Source: Mycobacterium sp. SMC-4
Lineage (GTDB): Bacteria > Actinomycetota > Actinomycetes > Mycobacteriales > Mycobacteriaceae
Assembly: GCF_025263265.1 (NCBI RefSeq)
Contig: NZ_CP079869.1
Coordinates: forward strand, 620,001-684,000
Direction of reading: 5' to 3'
Length of the DNA: 64,000 nucleotides
Within the stretch, counting starts at the first letter, position 1. Every line of letters begins with the position of its first letter. The notes under the pieces are model-generated. The model did not search any database. It was given only the letters and a program-made list of their open reading frames with translations, and was not told the origin of the DNA. Positions 44,441 to 53,699 of the stretch are shown here, piece after piece. A program made the translations under genes and the position numbers.

Positions 44441-44527
44441 CGATCGCGGAACCCGGGCGGGCGCTACGCGCGTTGGGTATGCGATGACCCTTGCAGGCCG
44501 GCACGTTGTTGAAGGAGGCGATCCGCG

Positions 44528-45397
44528 ATGACCTGGCATCCGCATGCCAACAGGGCCAAGACGTTCCTGTTGCTGGTGCTGTTCTCCGGTCTGATCGTCG
44601 GGGTGGGCGCGCTGTTCGGGCGCAACATCATGTTCCTGGCGGTGCTGTTCGCCATCGGCATGAACGCCTACGTGTACTTCAACAGCGACAAGCTCGCGCT
44701 CAAGGCCATGCACGCCCAGCCGGTCAGCGAGATGCAGGCGCCGGCGATGTACCGGATCGTGCGTGAGCTCGCCACCACCGCACGCCAGCCGATGCCCCGG
44801 CTCTACATCAGCGACACCGCCGCACCGAACGCGTTCGCCACCGGCCGCAACCCCCGCAACGCCGCAGTGTGTTGCACCACCGGCATCTTGCAGCTGCTCA
44901 GCGAACGCGAGTTGCGCGCCGTGCTGGGCCACGAGCTGAGCCACGTCTACAACCGCGACATCCTGATCTCGTGTGTCGCCGGTGCGATGGCGTCGGTGAT
45001 CACCGCGCTGGCCAACCTGGCGTTTTTTGCCAGCATGTTCGGCGGCAACCGGCAGGGTGGTGCCAATCCTTTTGCGATCCTTCTGGTTTCGTTGCTGGGG
45101 CCGATCGCGGCGATGGTCATCCGGATGGCGGTGTCGCGCTCGCGGGAGTACCAGGCCGACCAGTCCGGTGCGGAGCTGACCGGTGACCCGCTGGCACTGG
45201 CCAACGCACTGCGCAAGATCAGCGTCGGTGTCGAGCGCGCGCCGTTGCCGCCGGAGCCGCAGCTGGCCGATCAGGCCCACCTGATGATCGCCAATCCGTT
45301 CCGGTCCGGCGAGAAGATCGGTCAGCTGTTCTCGACGCACCCGCCGATCGCCGACCGGATCGCGCGGCTGGAGGCGATGGCCGGCCCGCACCGCTGA
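44528..45397 (+). CDS. htpX: Membrane zinc metalloprotease HtpX
   Basis: 289-residue M48-family protease that degrades misfolded membrane proteins. Two N-terminal hydrophobic segments ([36 protein letters not shown]), zinc motif HELSH at 135-139, third-ligand region [11 protein letters not shown], and a central hydrophobic pair. Equivalent to Rv0563. ATG 44528 has GAAGGAGG nine bases upstream. It is followed by the 27-bp tandem repeat. Confidence 0.94.
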   Translation: MTWHPHANRAKTFLLLVLFSGLIVGVGALFGRNIMFLAVLFAIGMNAYVYFNSDKLALKAMHAQPVSEMQAPAMYRIVRELATTARQPMPRLYISDTAAPNAFATGRNPRNAAVCCTTGILQLLSERELRAVLGHELSHVYNRDILISCVAGAMASVITALANLAFFASMFGGNRQGGANPFAILLVSLLGPIAAMVIRMAVSRSREYQADQSGAELTGDPLALANALRKISVGVERAPLPPEPQLADQAHLMIANPFRSGEKIGQLFSTHPPIADRIARLEAMAGPHR

Positions 45398-45401
45398 GCC
45401 C

Positions 45402-45509
45402 CCGAGGCCGAGCCGAGAAATTGAAACACCGAGGCTGAGCCGAGAAATTGAAACACCGAGGCCGAGCCGAGAAATTGAAACACCGAGGCTGAGCCGAGAA
45501 ATTGAAACA
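45402..45509. repeat. 27-bp tandem repeat, four copies, between htpX and a secreted-protein gene
   Basis: Four directly repeated 27-bp units at 45402-45428, 45429-45455, 45456-45482 and 45483-45509. Units 1 and 3 are identical, as are units 2 and 4; the two types differ only by C or T in GAGGCyGAG. The core GAGAAATTGAAACA is AT-rich against the background. It starts five bases after the htpX stop and ends 29 bp before the next gene, so it may influence that promoter. No spacers, so not CRISPR. A likely strain-typing VNTR. Confidence 0.95.
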
Positions 45510-45538
45510 CTGCCGGCCGCGCCGACGACACATAAGCT

Positions 45539-46072
45539 GTGAACGTGCTGACCCGACTCCTGATCAGCGCTGCGGGCCTCGCAGCGGCCGCTGCCCTGCA
45601 CGCTCCGCTCGCCGCGGCTCAACCCGCACCGCCTCCGCCGCCACCGCCCGCACCGAACGTCAATGTGTATCCGCCGGTGAACCCGCAGGACTTCGCGGTC
45701 TACGAGGGCACGGCGTATGCGTTCGGTGTCGGCGAGCTGGTGTGCATGCTTCAGCGTTCCGGAAGCTATGGCTGTAACGGTCCGCTGCCCGGTGCGCCGC
45801 GAGGTGCGAACCTGGTCAGCGGCACGACCGGTGGGGTGCCCGGCTTCGCTTCAGCTCCGGTGCCGATGTACCCCGGGCCGGTCAACGCGCTGGAGCCCAA
45901 CACCCGGCTGAGCTTCGGCACGGTCAGCTGCGGCACCGACGGCGTGACCACGGCATGCGTCGACAGCCGCAATCAGTCGGGTTTCGTGGTCAGCCCCACC
46001 GCCACCTGGGTGGTCAACCCGGTCAACCCGCTGCTGGCCCGCCCTGAGGGCACCAACCCGTTCTTCAACTAG
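45539..46072 (+). CDS. Secreted mycobacterial protein of unknown function
   Basis: 177 residues. Signal peptide (RLLISAAGLAAAAALHAPLAAAQ), a proline run (PAPPPPPPPAP), then a folded part with cysteines in LVCMLQ, YGCNG, VSCGTDG and TACVDSR, enough for two disulphides. No enzyme motif. GTG at 45539 (or a second GTG at 45545) lies seven bases after a -10-like CATAAGCT, suggesting a leaderless message directly downstream of the tandem repeat. Convergent with gpsA. Confidence 0.8.
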   Translation: MNVLTRLLISAAGLAAAAALHAPLAAAQPAPPPPPPPAPNVNVYPPVNPQDFAVYEGTAYAFGVGELVCMLQRSGSYGCNGPLPGAPRGANLVSGTTGGVPGFASAPVPMYPGPVNALEPNTRLSFGTVSCGTDGVTTACVDSRNQSGFVVSPTATWVVNPVNPLLARPEGTNPFFN

Positions 46073-46078
46073 ATCGGG

Positions 46079-47104
46079 TCAGAACCCCGACCCGTGTACC
46101 TCGTGCCCGGGTTTTTCGGCCACCAGTCCCCGATAGGCCTGTTCCACCGTGGATCCGTGGTTGACCACACCGTCGACCTCGCGCGCGATGGGCATGGAGA
46201 TGCCGTATTTGTCGGCAAACTCCATGATCACGCTGGCGGCCTTGACGCCCTCGGCGACCTGGTTCATCGCCGCGATGATCTCCTCGATCGTCTTGCCCTG
46301 GCCCAGTTGCTCGCCCACGTGGCGATTGCGGCTGCGCTGAGAGGTGCAGGTGACGATCAGGTCGCCCATGCCGGCCAGTCCGGCGAAGGTGTCACGGTTG
46401 CCGCCCATCGCGACACCGAGTTTGGACATCTCGGCCACTGCGCGGGCCATCACCATCGCGCGGGTGTTCTCGCCGATGCCCAGCGAATACCCCATTCCCA
46501 CGGCAATGGCGTAGACGTTCTTCAACGCGCCGGCCATCTCCACACCGACCACGTCGTCGGTGGTGTAGGTGCGGAACCTTTTGGTGCGGAACAGCTGTGC
46601 CAGATTGGCCGCCAGATATTGGTCGGGCATCGCCAGGACCGCGGCCGCGGCGTAACCCTCGGCGACCTCGCGCGCGATGTTGGGGCCGGCCAGAATCCCG
46701 GCGGGATGACCGGGGAGGATCTCGGCGACGATCTGGCTCATCCGGTAGTTGGTGCCCTGTTCGAGCCCTTTGACCAGCGACACCACCGGCACCCACGGAC
46801 GTAGATAGGTCGCCAGCTCGGTCAGCACTCCCCGGAAGCCGTGCGACGGAACGCCCATCACGATGACGTCGGCGCACTCGGCGGCCTCGCAGAAATCGGT
46901 GGTGGCGCGCAGCGTGTGCGCCAATTCGACTTCGTCGCCAAGGTATTTGGAGTTGCGATGGTTGTCGTTGATGTCGCGCGCGGTGTCCTCTGAACGCACC
47001 CACTGCAGGGTCGGTCCGCGTCGGGCGCAGATCGAGGCGACGGTGGTGCCCCAGGAGCCCCCTCCGAGGACCACGACGTTGGCTTCGCGTTGCGTAGGTG
47101 CCAT
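46079..47104 (-). CDS. gpsA: Glycerol-3-phosphate dehydrogenase (NAD(P)+)
   Basis: 341-residue enzyme interconverting dihydroxyacetone phosphate and glycerol-3-phosphate for phospholipid synthesis. N-terminal cofactor loop VVVLGGGSWGTTVA, catalytic Lys in VSLVKGLEQGT and the second in VEMAGALKNVYAIAVG, and FAGLAGMGDLIVTC. It matches M. tuberculosis Rv0564c. ATG at 47104. The order with htpX and yajQ follows the Rv0563-Rv0566c backbone, apart from an inserted hydrolase and lipoprotein. Confidence 0.95.
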   Translation of the reverse strand: MAPTQREANVVVLGGGSWGTTVASICARRGPTLQWVRSEDTARDINDNHRNSKYLGDEVELAHTLRATTDFCEAAECADVIVMGVPSHGFRGVLTELATYLRPWVPVVSLVKGLEQGTNYRMSQIVAEILPGHPAGILAGPNIAREVAEGYAAAAVLAMPDQYLAANLAQLFRTKRFRTYTTDDVVGVEMAGALKNVYAIAVGMGYSLGIGENTRAMVMARAVAEMSKLGVAMGGNRDTFAGLAGMGDLIVTCTSQRSRNRHVGEQLGQGKTIEEIIAAMNQVAEGVKAASVIMEFADKYGISMPIAREVDGVVNHGSTVEQAYRGLVAEKPGHEVHGSGF

Positions 47105-47229
47105 GGAAGATCACATTAAAGTGGCGGACCGGCGGGCAGGGCAGGTTTGGCGAGCGTCGACCGATTGGTGTGCAAACCGGCTGGGCGCAGTGGGCATAAT
47201 GAGACACGACTTTGCTGAGGGGGTCGCGG

Positions 47230-49065
47230 GTGTCGGTCACGCTGTCGACGGTGGAAGCCTCCGACCCGCAGGCACTGACCGCCGCCGCCGTCCGGCTCGC
47301 GGGTGTGCTCAACGAGCTCGACTCCGTCATCGCGGCGCAGCGTCGGGCGTTGGCGCAGCTGCGCGCGGCCTGGCAGGGCGCAGCCAGTGACGCGGCCATC
47401 GCCCGCGCCGAGCGCGACCTCACCGCGCAGGCGCAATTGCGAGCGCGACTGCACGCGATGCAGGACGCGCTGGCCACCGGAGGCGCGCAACTCGGCAGCA
47501 CCCGCGACGGGCTGCTGGGCCTGGTCGCCGCGCTGCGGGCGACGGGCTGGACGGTCGGCGACGACGGCCGCGCCCGCGCGCCGCTGTTCCCGCCGCTGCT
47601 CAAGCACTTCGAACCGGGCTTCACCGCCATCCTCAACCGGCTGCTGCAGTTGTTCTCCGATATCGACGCGACCACCGCCGGGACCCTGCGCACCGCTGCG
47701 GGCGGGGCGGCCCCGCACAACCCGCCGGGCGCACCGGTGCCGACGTTGCCGCCCGCGGGCGCGTCGGCCGACGAGGTCAACCAGTGGTGGCACGCGTTGT
47801 CCGATAGTGACCGGCAACTGCTCACCGACAATGCACCCGGCGTGTTGGGCAACCTGGACGGCGTGCCCGTCGACGTGCGCGACGCGGCCAACCGCACCGC
47901 GATGCAACGCGACATCGCCCGCGTCGAGCAGGCCGCCCAAAGCAACGGCGTGAGCACCGAGCAGGTCACCGAGGCCCCCGAACGCTACGGCTTGAATGCG
48001 TCCGATGTCACGGCGTATCAGAACGCCGTGAAAGCCAAAGCGGGCCTGGACCATCAGGGCGGCGGTGACAACCCGAACCGTCCGCGGCCGGTGTACCTGT
48101 TCGGCTACGACCCGTTGGCCTACGGCGGTGAGGGAACCGCAGCCATCGCGCTGGGCAACCCCGACACCGCCGACAACATCGGCGTCATCGTGCCGGGCAC
48201 CGGCAGCAGCCTGAGTTCGGGCTGGCTCAACAGTGGTCGCAACGATGGGATCAACCTGGTCGACCAGATGAACATGGCCGACCCGAGCGCGCAGAACGCC
48301 GTGCTGATGTGGATGGGTTACGACGCCCCCGACAGCTTCGCCGATCCCAGGATCGCCAACCCGATGCTGGCGCGCGCCGGGGGTGAACTGCTGGCCGGCG
48401 ATGTCAACAGCCTGCACGTGACGCACTCCGGGGCGGATGCGCCGACCATCACCGTCCTGGGCCATTCCTATGGGTCGACCACCGTGGCCGATGCCTTCGC
48501 CGGGAGTGGGATGCAGGCCACCAACGCGGTGCTGTTGGGTTGTCCGGGAACTGATCTGGCGCGCAGCGCGGCCGACTTCGATCTGCAGGGCGGGCAGGTC
48601 TACGTCGGCAACGCCTCGACCGACCCGGTCGGCTGGATCGGCGCGAGCGGGGCGGCCGCCGATGTCCTCAACGGGCCACTGGCCGATCGACTCGGAACCG
48701 GGATCGGTCTGGGAAATGACGCTGCTGCCGAGTCGTTCGGCGCTGTCCGATTCCGGGCCGAGGTGCCCGGCGGGGACATGATGGACTTCAACGACCACTC
48801 GTACTACTACACGATGGGCAGCGAATCGTTGTACAGCGCGACTGCGATTGCGACCGGACACGGAGATGCGTTGGGTGACTTGGGGATGTTGGCCGGCGAG
48901 CGGGTGCCGCACACCCTCAGCACTCCCGACCGCATTCCCACCCCGCTGGGCGACATCCCGTTGCCCCACACCGACATCCCGGTCGGGCCCGCTGTGCTCG
49001 ATCCCGAAGCCGGTCGTCCCAACCGATCGGTGACCTCCGACCACACCTACGACAATCCGATCTAG
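47230..49065 (+). CDS. DUF1023 alpha/beta hydrolase with WXG100-like N-terminus
   Basis: 611 residues. The N-terminal 100 residues are helical with AWQGAASDAAIARAERDL, resembling a WXG100 hairpin. The C-terminal half is a DUF1023 alpha/beta-hydrolase with nucleophile motif VLGHSYGSTTVADAF, VIVPGTGSSLSS and a His near DFNDHSYYY. GTG at 47230 has AGGGGG eight bases before it and is preferred over a TTG at 47212. Actinobacterial DUF1023 proteins of this layout are often large surface or secreted hydrolases, and the WXG-like part raises the possibility of ESX-type export (inference). Eight bp before a lipoprotein gene. Confidence 0.82.
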   Translation: MSVTLSTVEASDPQALTAAAVRLAGVLNELDSVIAAQRRALAQLRAAWQGAASDAAIARAERDLTAQAQLRARLHAMQDALATGGAQLGSTRDGLLGLVAALRATGWTVGDDGRARAPLFPPLLKHFEPGFTAILNRLLQLFSDIDATTAGTLRTAAGGAAPHNPPGAPVPTLPPAGASADEVNQWWHALSDSDRQLLTDNAPGVLGNLDGVPVDVRDAANRTAMQRDIARVEQAAQSNGVSTEQVTEAPERYGLNASDVTAYQNAVKAKAGLDHQGGGDNPNRPRPVYLFGYDPLAYGGEGTAAIALGNPDTADNIGVIVPGTGSSLSSGWLNSGRNDGINLVDQMNMADPSAQNAVLMWMGYDAPDSFADPRIANPMLARAGGELLAGDVNSLHVTHSGADAPTITVLGHSYGSTTVADAFAGSGMQATNAVLLGCPGTDLARSAADFDLQGGQVYVGNASTDPVGWIGASGAAADVLNGPLADRLGTGIGLGNDAAAESFGAVRFRAEVPGGDMMDFNDHSYYYTMGSESLYSATAIATGHGDALGDLGMLAGERVPHTLSTPDRIPTPLGDIPLPHTDIPVGPAVLDPEAGRPNRSVTSDHTYDNPI

Positions 49066-49073
49066 GACGACCT

Positions 49074-49592
49074 GTGCTGACTCGCCGACTGTTGATCACG
49101 ATGCTGACCGTCTTCACCATTGGAGGTTGTGGTATGTCAGAATCCGTTCCTGCACAAGATAATCCGTTCGACTCACCGGAGAATGCGCTGTCCGACGGAC
49201 AGGCCAAGGCCGAGGTGGTCGAACCCGCGGTCGCGGTGGTGCGGGCCGTGAGCCTCGACGACGTGACGGGCGGATTCTCGTTCGGCTCGTGCAACGACCA
49301 GGGCGAGCCCCCGTTCCAGGGCCGGGTCGAGGTGACATTCCGGCTGCCGGCCGACCCGCAGCCGGTGTACACCCAGATCCGCGACGCGTTGGTAGCTCAG
49401 GGCTGGAGCGCCGGGGCGCCGGAGGGGCAGCTGGTTCACGGCACCACGTTGAACCGTGACGGGGTGACCGCGACGGTCGGACCGCGCGCCCTAGACCCCG
49501 GATATGGGTCGCTGAAGATCTACGGGCAGTGCCGCAACACCGGCGAGCACGGCGAGGAAGGTGCCGTCGACATCACCGGCGAGCTGCGCTGA
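49074..49592 (+). CDS. Small lipoprotein of unknown function
   Basis: 172 residues. Signal peptide RRLLITMLTVFTIGGC with a lipobox Cys, an acidic, Pro-containing linker, and a compact domain with two further cysteines (FGSCNDQG and YGQCRNTG). No enzyme motif. GTG at 49074, eight bases after the DUF1023 hydrolase stop, so probably co-transcribed and perhaps its envelope partner. Convergent with yajQ. Confidence 0.8.
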   Translation: MLTRRLLITMLTVFTIGGCGMSESVPAQDNPFDSPENALSDGQAKAEVVEPAVAVVRAVSLDDVTGGFSFGSCNDQGEPPFQGRVEVTFRLPADPQPVYTQIRDALVAQGWSAGAPEGQLVHGTTLNRDGVTATVGPRALDPGYGSLKIYGQCRNTGEHGEEGAVDITGELR

Positions 49593-49606
49593 CTGTCCAG
49601 GCGCCG

Positions 49607-50098
49607 TCAGCGGTAGTTGACGAACTGCAGCGCAACCTCGAGGTCGGCGCCCTTGAGCAGAGCGATGACGGCCTGGAGATCGTCGCGCTTTTTGGAGCTG
49701 ACGCGGATCTCGTCGCCCTGGATCTGCGCCTTGACGCCCTTGGGGCCCTCGTCGCGGATCAGCTTGGTGATCTTCTTGGCGTTCTCGCTGTCGATGCCCT
49801 GCTTGAGGGTGCCGCTGACCTTGTAGGTCTTGCCGGAGGCCTGCGGGTCGCCGGCGTCGAAGGCCTTCATCGAGATGTCGCGGCGCACCAGCTTCTCTTT
49901 GAAGACGTCGACGGCGGCCTTCACCCGTTCCTCGGTAGAGGAGACGATCTCGATGGCCTCCTCGCCTTTCCAGGCGATGGTGGTGTCGGTGCCGCGGAAA
50001 TCGAAGCGGGTGGCCAGTTCCTTGGCGGCCTGGTTGAGCGCGTTGTCGACCTCCTGGCGGTCGACCTTGCTGACGACGTCGAACGATGAATCCGCCAT
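49607..50098 (-). CDS. yajQ: YajQ-family nucleotide-binding protein
   Basis: 163 residues, full length for the UPF0234/YajQ family: start [20 protein letters not shown], middle [30 protein letters not shown] and end LQFVNYR. Members bind nucleic acid or nucleotides, and some bind cyclic-di-GMP. Equivalent to Rv0566c. ATG 50098 has a strong AAGGAGG site. The longer frame to 50251 overlaps the upstream region of the tRNA and is not used. Confidence 0.95.
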   Translation of the reverse strand: MADSSFDVVSKVDRQEVDNALNQAAKELATRFDFRGTDTTIAWKGEEAIEIVSSTEERVKAAVDVFKEKLVRRDISMKAFDAGDPQASGKTYKVSGTLKQGIDSENAKKITKLIRDEGPKGVKAQIQGDEIRVSSKKRDDLQAVIALLKGADLEVALQFVNYR

Positions 50099-50254
50099 TG
50101 GAATCGTTCCTCCTTCGGTGCTGTCCGGACTTGACTCCATCTTGGCCGTCGCGGCGCAGCCCGCCCACACCGCCCCCCACCCGCTGGTTTGTGTCGGGGG
50201 CCGGTCCTCGTTGTATCCTGCTGTGCGCGCTGTGCAGTGCACGCGCGTCACCCA

Positions 50255-50337
50255 GGCAGGTTGCCCGAGCGGCCAATGGGAGCGGACTGTAAATCCGTCG
50301 GCTTACGCCTACACAGGTTCGAATCCTGTACCTGCCA
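50255..50337 (+). tRNA. tRNA-Tyr (anticodon GTA)
   Basis: Class II tRNA of 83 nt without encoded CCA. Acceptor arms GGCAGGT (50255-50261) and ACCTGCC (50330-50336) pair fully, with discriminator A at 50337. Anticodon GTA is at 50289-50291 in ACTGTAAATC, a long variable arm (GTCGGCTTACGCC) follows, and the T-arm is ACAGGTTCGAATCCTGT. A strong terminator follows within ten bases. Confidence 0.96.
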
Positions 50338-50342
50338 CGCTG

Positions 50343-50372
50343 ATCAGGCCCGGTTCACCGGGCCTGATTTCG
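50343..50372 (+). terminator. Rho-independent terminator after tRNA-Tyr
   Basis: Perfect 11-bp stem ATCAGGCCCGG (50343-50353) / CCGGGCCTGAT (50358-50368) with loop TTCA, followed by TTTCGTT. It sits five bases after the tRNA. On the other strand it lies just beyond the stop of the convergent sugar-dehydrogenase gene and may serve both. Confidence 0.9.
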
Positions 50373-50382
50373 TTCGGGGCGC

Positions 50383-51462
50383 CTAGGGCCGGAAAGCCAG
50401 GATCCGGTCGTCGCCAGCGCGAGGATCGCCGCGGCCGTCGCGGTTGGACGTGGTGAACCACAGCGCCCCGTCGGGAGCCTCCACCACGGTGCGCAATCGT
50501 CCGAACTCGCCGGCGAACCACGCTGCCGGCTCACCCACGGTGCCGTCGGCGCTCACCGGGATCTCGATCAGTCGCTGTCCGCGCAGCGCGGCCATCCACA
50601 GCGAGCCGTTGTAGAACGCCAGACCTGACGGCGACGCCTCGTCAGGCCGCCACTGCACCACCGGGTCGATCAGCCCTTCGCGACCGGCGCGGCCCTCGAC
50701 CGTCGGCCAGCCGTAGTTGCCGCCGGGTTCGATGAGGTTGAGCTCGTCCCAGTCGCGGGCGCCGTATTCGCTGACCCACAGGCGCCCGGCGGCATCCCAT
50801 GCCAGGCCCTGCACGTTGCGGTGGCCGAGCGAGTACACCGGTGAGGCCGGGTCCGGGTTGTCGGCCGGCACCGACCCGTCGGGGTTGATGCGCAGGATCT
50901 TGCCGCCCAGTGACTCCGGGTCCTGTGCAAGTGGCGGATCACCGATCTCGCCGGTGGCGATGTAGAGCATGCCGTCGGGCCCGAACGCTATGCGGCCGCC
51001 GTTGTGGATGGTGCCGGCCGGAATCCCGGTGAACAGGGGTGTCTGCGGGCTCAACGAGGTGCCGTCGAACTGCATGGTCACCACCCGGTTGTCGGTGGCG
51101 GTGGTGATGTAGGCGTAGACGGTCGAACCGGCGGTCGCCAGGCCCAGCAGACCGCCCTCGCTGAGTGACACCACATCGGCGATCTCGCCGACCGGTGTGA
51201 CGACACCCGGCTCGGTCATGTGCTGAATCGTCGCGCTGTCCCGTTCGGCGATCAACGCGGTGTCGTCGGGGAGGAAGGCGATACCCCACGGCGCGTCGAG
51301 ATCGGTGACGACGTCGCTGGGTGCCTCGGCGGATGTCTCGGCAGGCGAGGTCGGATCGGTCGGCGCGGTCGGATCGGCCGGTGAGGCCGGTTCGGCCGCA
51401 CACGCGGCGAGCAGAATGACGGTGGCGGCGACGGTGGCGGCGCGGCGGAGCGGCATGATCAT
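50383..51462 (-). CDS. PQQ-type sugar dehydrogenase (glucose/sorbosone dehydrogenase fold) lipoprotein
   Basis: 359 residues. Signal peptide AATVAATVILLAAC with a lipobox, a Pro/Thr/Asp repeat linker (PADPTAPTDPTSPAE), then a six-bladed beta-propeller of the soluble glucose dehydrogenase type: APWGIAFLPDDTALIAER, GTIHNGGRIAFGPDGMLYIATGE, LGGKILRINPDG, LGHRNVQGLAWD, and EPGGNYGWP. These are the usual PQQ and calcium contact regions. Sugar oxidation in the envelope is likely, but the substrate and cofactor are inferred. A larger paralogue lies at 53999-55831. Confidence 0.85.
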   Translation of the reverse strand: MIMPLRRAATVAATVILLAACAAEPASPADPTAPTDPTSPAETSAEAPSDVVTDLDAPWGIAFLPDDTALIAERDSATIQHMTEPGVVTPVGEIADVVSLSEGGLLGLATAGSTVYAYITTATDNRVVTMQFDGTSLSPQTPLFTGIPAGTIHNGGRIAFGPDGMLYIATGEIGDPPLAQDPESLGGKILRINPDGSVPADNPDPASPVYSLGHRNVQGLAWDAAGRLWVSEYGARDWDELNLIEPGGNYGWPTVEGRAGREGLIDPVVQWRPDEASPSGLAFYNGSLWMAALRGQRLIEIPVSADGTVGEPAAWFAGEFGRLRTVVEAPDGALWFTTSNRDGRGDPRAGDDRILAFRP

Positions 51463-51545
51463 GAATTCGCTATACCCACAACTGAGCTTGGCACGTCTGA
51501 CATCATCGCCAGCGTGACCGCGACTGCACGCCTGATGTCACCGCA

Positions 51546-52394
51546 GTGATTCGGCTTCCGTGGGGTCGTCAGCGATTGGTGGTCCGACGTTTCGATGCCG
51601 AGCTCGGTGAGTGGGTCGACGCGGGAGTCGACGGGACCGGCGTCGACGCTGACGAACTGACCGTGGTGACCTTCAACATCTGGAACAAGTCGTCGTTCGC
51701 CGAGCAGCGTCACCGCGCGGTGGCCGCGCTGTTGGCGCAGAACCCGCCCGATGTCATGGTGTTCCAAGAGGTCACGGCCCCCGCGCAGACCGTGCTGCTG
51801 GGCCAGCAGTGGGTGCGCGAGGGATATCGGTGTATCGGGGTGGTCGGCGGCAGGGTCGCCGGCTACGGGATGTTGATGCTGTCCCGGCTACCCCTCACCG
51901 CGGCATCGTCGCGCCGGCTGCCCAGCCGACGTCGGCGCAGCTACCTCTGCGCCGACGTCGCGATCAGCGACCGTGCGCTGCGCATCTGTTCGGTCCACTT
52001 GGAAAGTGGCAAGGACGGCGGCTGGCTGCGTGCCTGGCAACTGCGCCGGGTCTTCGGTGCGGTGTCGGCCGAGGACGCGCTGATCCTCGGGGACTTCAAC
52101 ATGCGCGACGGCGAGGACCGCTGGATCGCACCGGCCTATCGCGACGTCTGGCCCGTCCTGCGTCCGGGCGAACCCGGCTACACCGAGAACTCGTCGACGA
52201 ATCCGATGTTGCGGGACACCAAGAAGAAGCCCCGGCAGCAGCGGTTCGACAGGGTGCTGCTCAAAGGTGCCCGCTGGGTACCGAGCCAGATCGAGATGCT
52301 CGGCACCGAGCCCGTCTCGCCGACGCTGCCCCGAGTGTTCCCCTCCGATCACTTCGGGCTGCGATGCCGGCTGAAGCTCGTCGCCGACGGTTGA
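51546..52394 (+). CDS. Endonuclease/exonuclease/phosphatase (EEP, TDP2-like) family protein
   Basis: 282-residue EEP-fold protein. Metal and catalytic motifs in order: TFNIWN, VFQEV, CSVHLES, LILGDFNM and the C-terminal SDHFGL. The N-terminal ~40 residues are an extra beta region. Family members cut DNA, RNA or phospho-lipids. The order of motifs is closest to TDP2/Ape-like hydrolases, but the substrate cannot be assigned. ATG 51546, divergent from the sugar-dehydrogenase lipoprotein by 83 bp. Confidence 0.85.
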   Translation: MIRLPWGRQRLVVRRFDAELGEWVDAGVDGTGVDADELTVVTFNIWNKSSFAEQRHRAVAALLAQNPPDVMVFQEVTAPAQTVLLGQQWVREGYRCIGVVGGRVAGYGMLMLSRLPLTAASSRRLPSRRRRSYLCADVAISDRALRICSVHLESGKDGGWLRAWQLRRVFGAVSAEDALILGDFNMRDGEDRWIAPAYRDVWPVLRPGEPGYTENSSTNPMLRDTKKKPRQQRFDRVLLKGARWVPSQIEMLGTEPVSPTLPRVFPSDHFGLRCRLKLVADG

Positions 52395-52465
52395 GGCGAA
52401 TCGGGTGGTCGCGGCTCGCCGGTAGCGTTGACCAGGACAGCCAGTGACGAGTCGAGGAGGCGCCG

Positions 52466-53620
52466 GTGGAGTGGCGCAGGGCCGCAACGGCGCCCGTACG
52501 CACGCTGAACCGACTCGTCGAGGCCACCCCGGATTCCCGCGACCGCGTCGTCGACGCGGCACGTGCGCTGTGCATCGTGGTGGTGATCCTGTGGCACTGG
52601 GTGCTCTCCATCACCCATCGCAGCGCCGACGGCAGCCTGGTGATGCCCAACCCCATCCACGAGGTGCCCGGCGCCTGGCTGGCCACCTGGGTGCTGCAGG
52701 TCATGCCGTTGTTCTTCGTGGTCGGCGGGTACGCCAACCTGGCCGCCCTGGAGCGGGCCCGCGACGCCGGCACGTCGGCCTGGCAGTTCGTCGGTGACCG
52801 GTTACGCCGGCTGCTGTATCCGGCGGCCGCGTGGGCGGCGGTCTGGCTGGCCTTCGAGGGTGTTGCGGCGGCGCTGCCCGGCGAGCACCGCTGGATCTGG
52901 GAGTGGTTTCCCGGCTACCTGGTGCCGCTGTGGTTCCTCGGCGTCTACGCAGCGATGATCGCGTTGGTGCCGCTGACCTCGGCGTTGCACGCCCGCGCGG
53001 GGGCGGCCACGCTGGCCGCGCTGGTGGTGCTGATGGCCGCGGGCACCGTGCTCGAGCGTCGCGTCGACACCACCTGGGCGGCGTGGACGACGGCGGCCGT
53101 GGTGTGGATCTTCTGTCACCAACTGGGCTACGCGTGGCGGGGCTGGAAACTGGGCCGGCGCCCGTTGGTCGTTCGGATCGCCATCGCGGTAGCGGGCTTG
53201 GCCGCACTGACGGCGATCACGTCGCTGGCGGACTATCCGCGATCGATGGTGGCCACCGTCGGCGCACCGGAGTCGAACATCTTCCCGACCACGGCCGCCA
53301 TCGCGGCGCTGGCACTGTTCCAGTTGGGACTGCTGGCGGTGCTGACGCCGCCCGCGCAGCGGGTGCTGCAGCGGCCGGCCTGGTGGCGGCCGGTGGTGGC
53401 GGTCAACGCGGTCGCGATGACCGTGTTCGTCTGGCACATGTCCGCCTATCTGGTGGTGGTGTGGATCTATGAGGCCACGGGGGCGACGTTGCCGGCCGAA
53501 CCTGACACCCAGTGGTGGAGTCAACGCTGGCTGTGGCTGCTGGCCCCGGCGGCGGTGCTGGCGGTGCTGACCGCAGTGTTCGCCCGCGTCGAGATCGCGT
53601 CCCGGGGTCGCCGGTCCTGA
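52466..53620 (+). CDS. Acyltransferase family 3 membrane protein
   Basis: 384 residues with about ten hydrophobic segments. Family features: DAARALCIVVVILWHWVL with the catalytic-type His, MPLFFVVGGYANLAALERAR, LVPLWFLGVYAAM and FVWHMSAYLVVVW. Members O-acylate sugars, lipids or peptides on the outer face of the membrane. GTG at 52466. No pathway partner next to it. Convergent with a transporter remnant. Confidence 0.85.
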   Translation: MEWRRAATAPVRTLNRLVEATPDSRDRVVDAARALCIVVVILWHWVLSITHRSADGSLVMPNPIHEVPGAWLATWVLQVMPLFFVVGGYANLAALERARDAGTSAWQFVGDRLRRLLYPAAAWAAVWLAFEGVAAALPGEHRWIWEWFPGYLVPLWFLGVYAAMIALVPLTSALHARAGAATLAALVVLMAAGTVLERRVDTTWAAWTTAAVVWIFCHQLGYAWRGWKLGRRPLVVRIAIAVAGLAALTAITSLADYPRSMVATVGAPESNIFPTTAAIAALALFQLGLLAVLTPPAQRVLQRPAWWRPVVAVNAVAMTVFVWHMSAYLVVVWIYEATGATLPAEPDTQWWSQRWLWLLAPAAVLAVLTAVFARVEIASRGRRS

Positions 53621-53699
53621 CACGTCTCGCGAGGGTGCGTGTGGAGTGCCATGTCGCGCTTGCGGACGCGCTGAGCGCACTGTCGGCGCGCAGATCACA

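Noticed and set aside
45402..45509. CRISPR-like array
   Set aside because: Units are directly contiguous with no unique spacers and no cas genes nearby; it is a tandem repeat.
47116..49044. 642-codon minus-strand frame over the DUF1023 hydrolase
   Set aside because: Antisense shadow without conserved motifs; no ribosome site or neighbour linkage.
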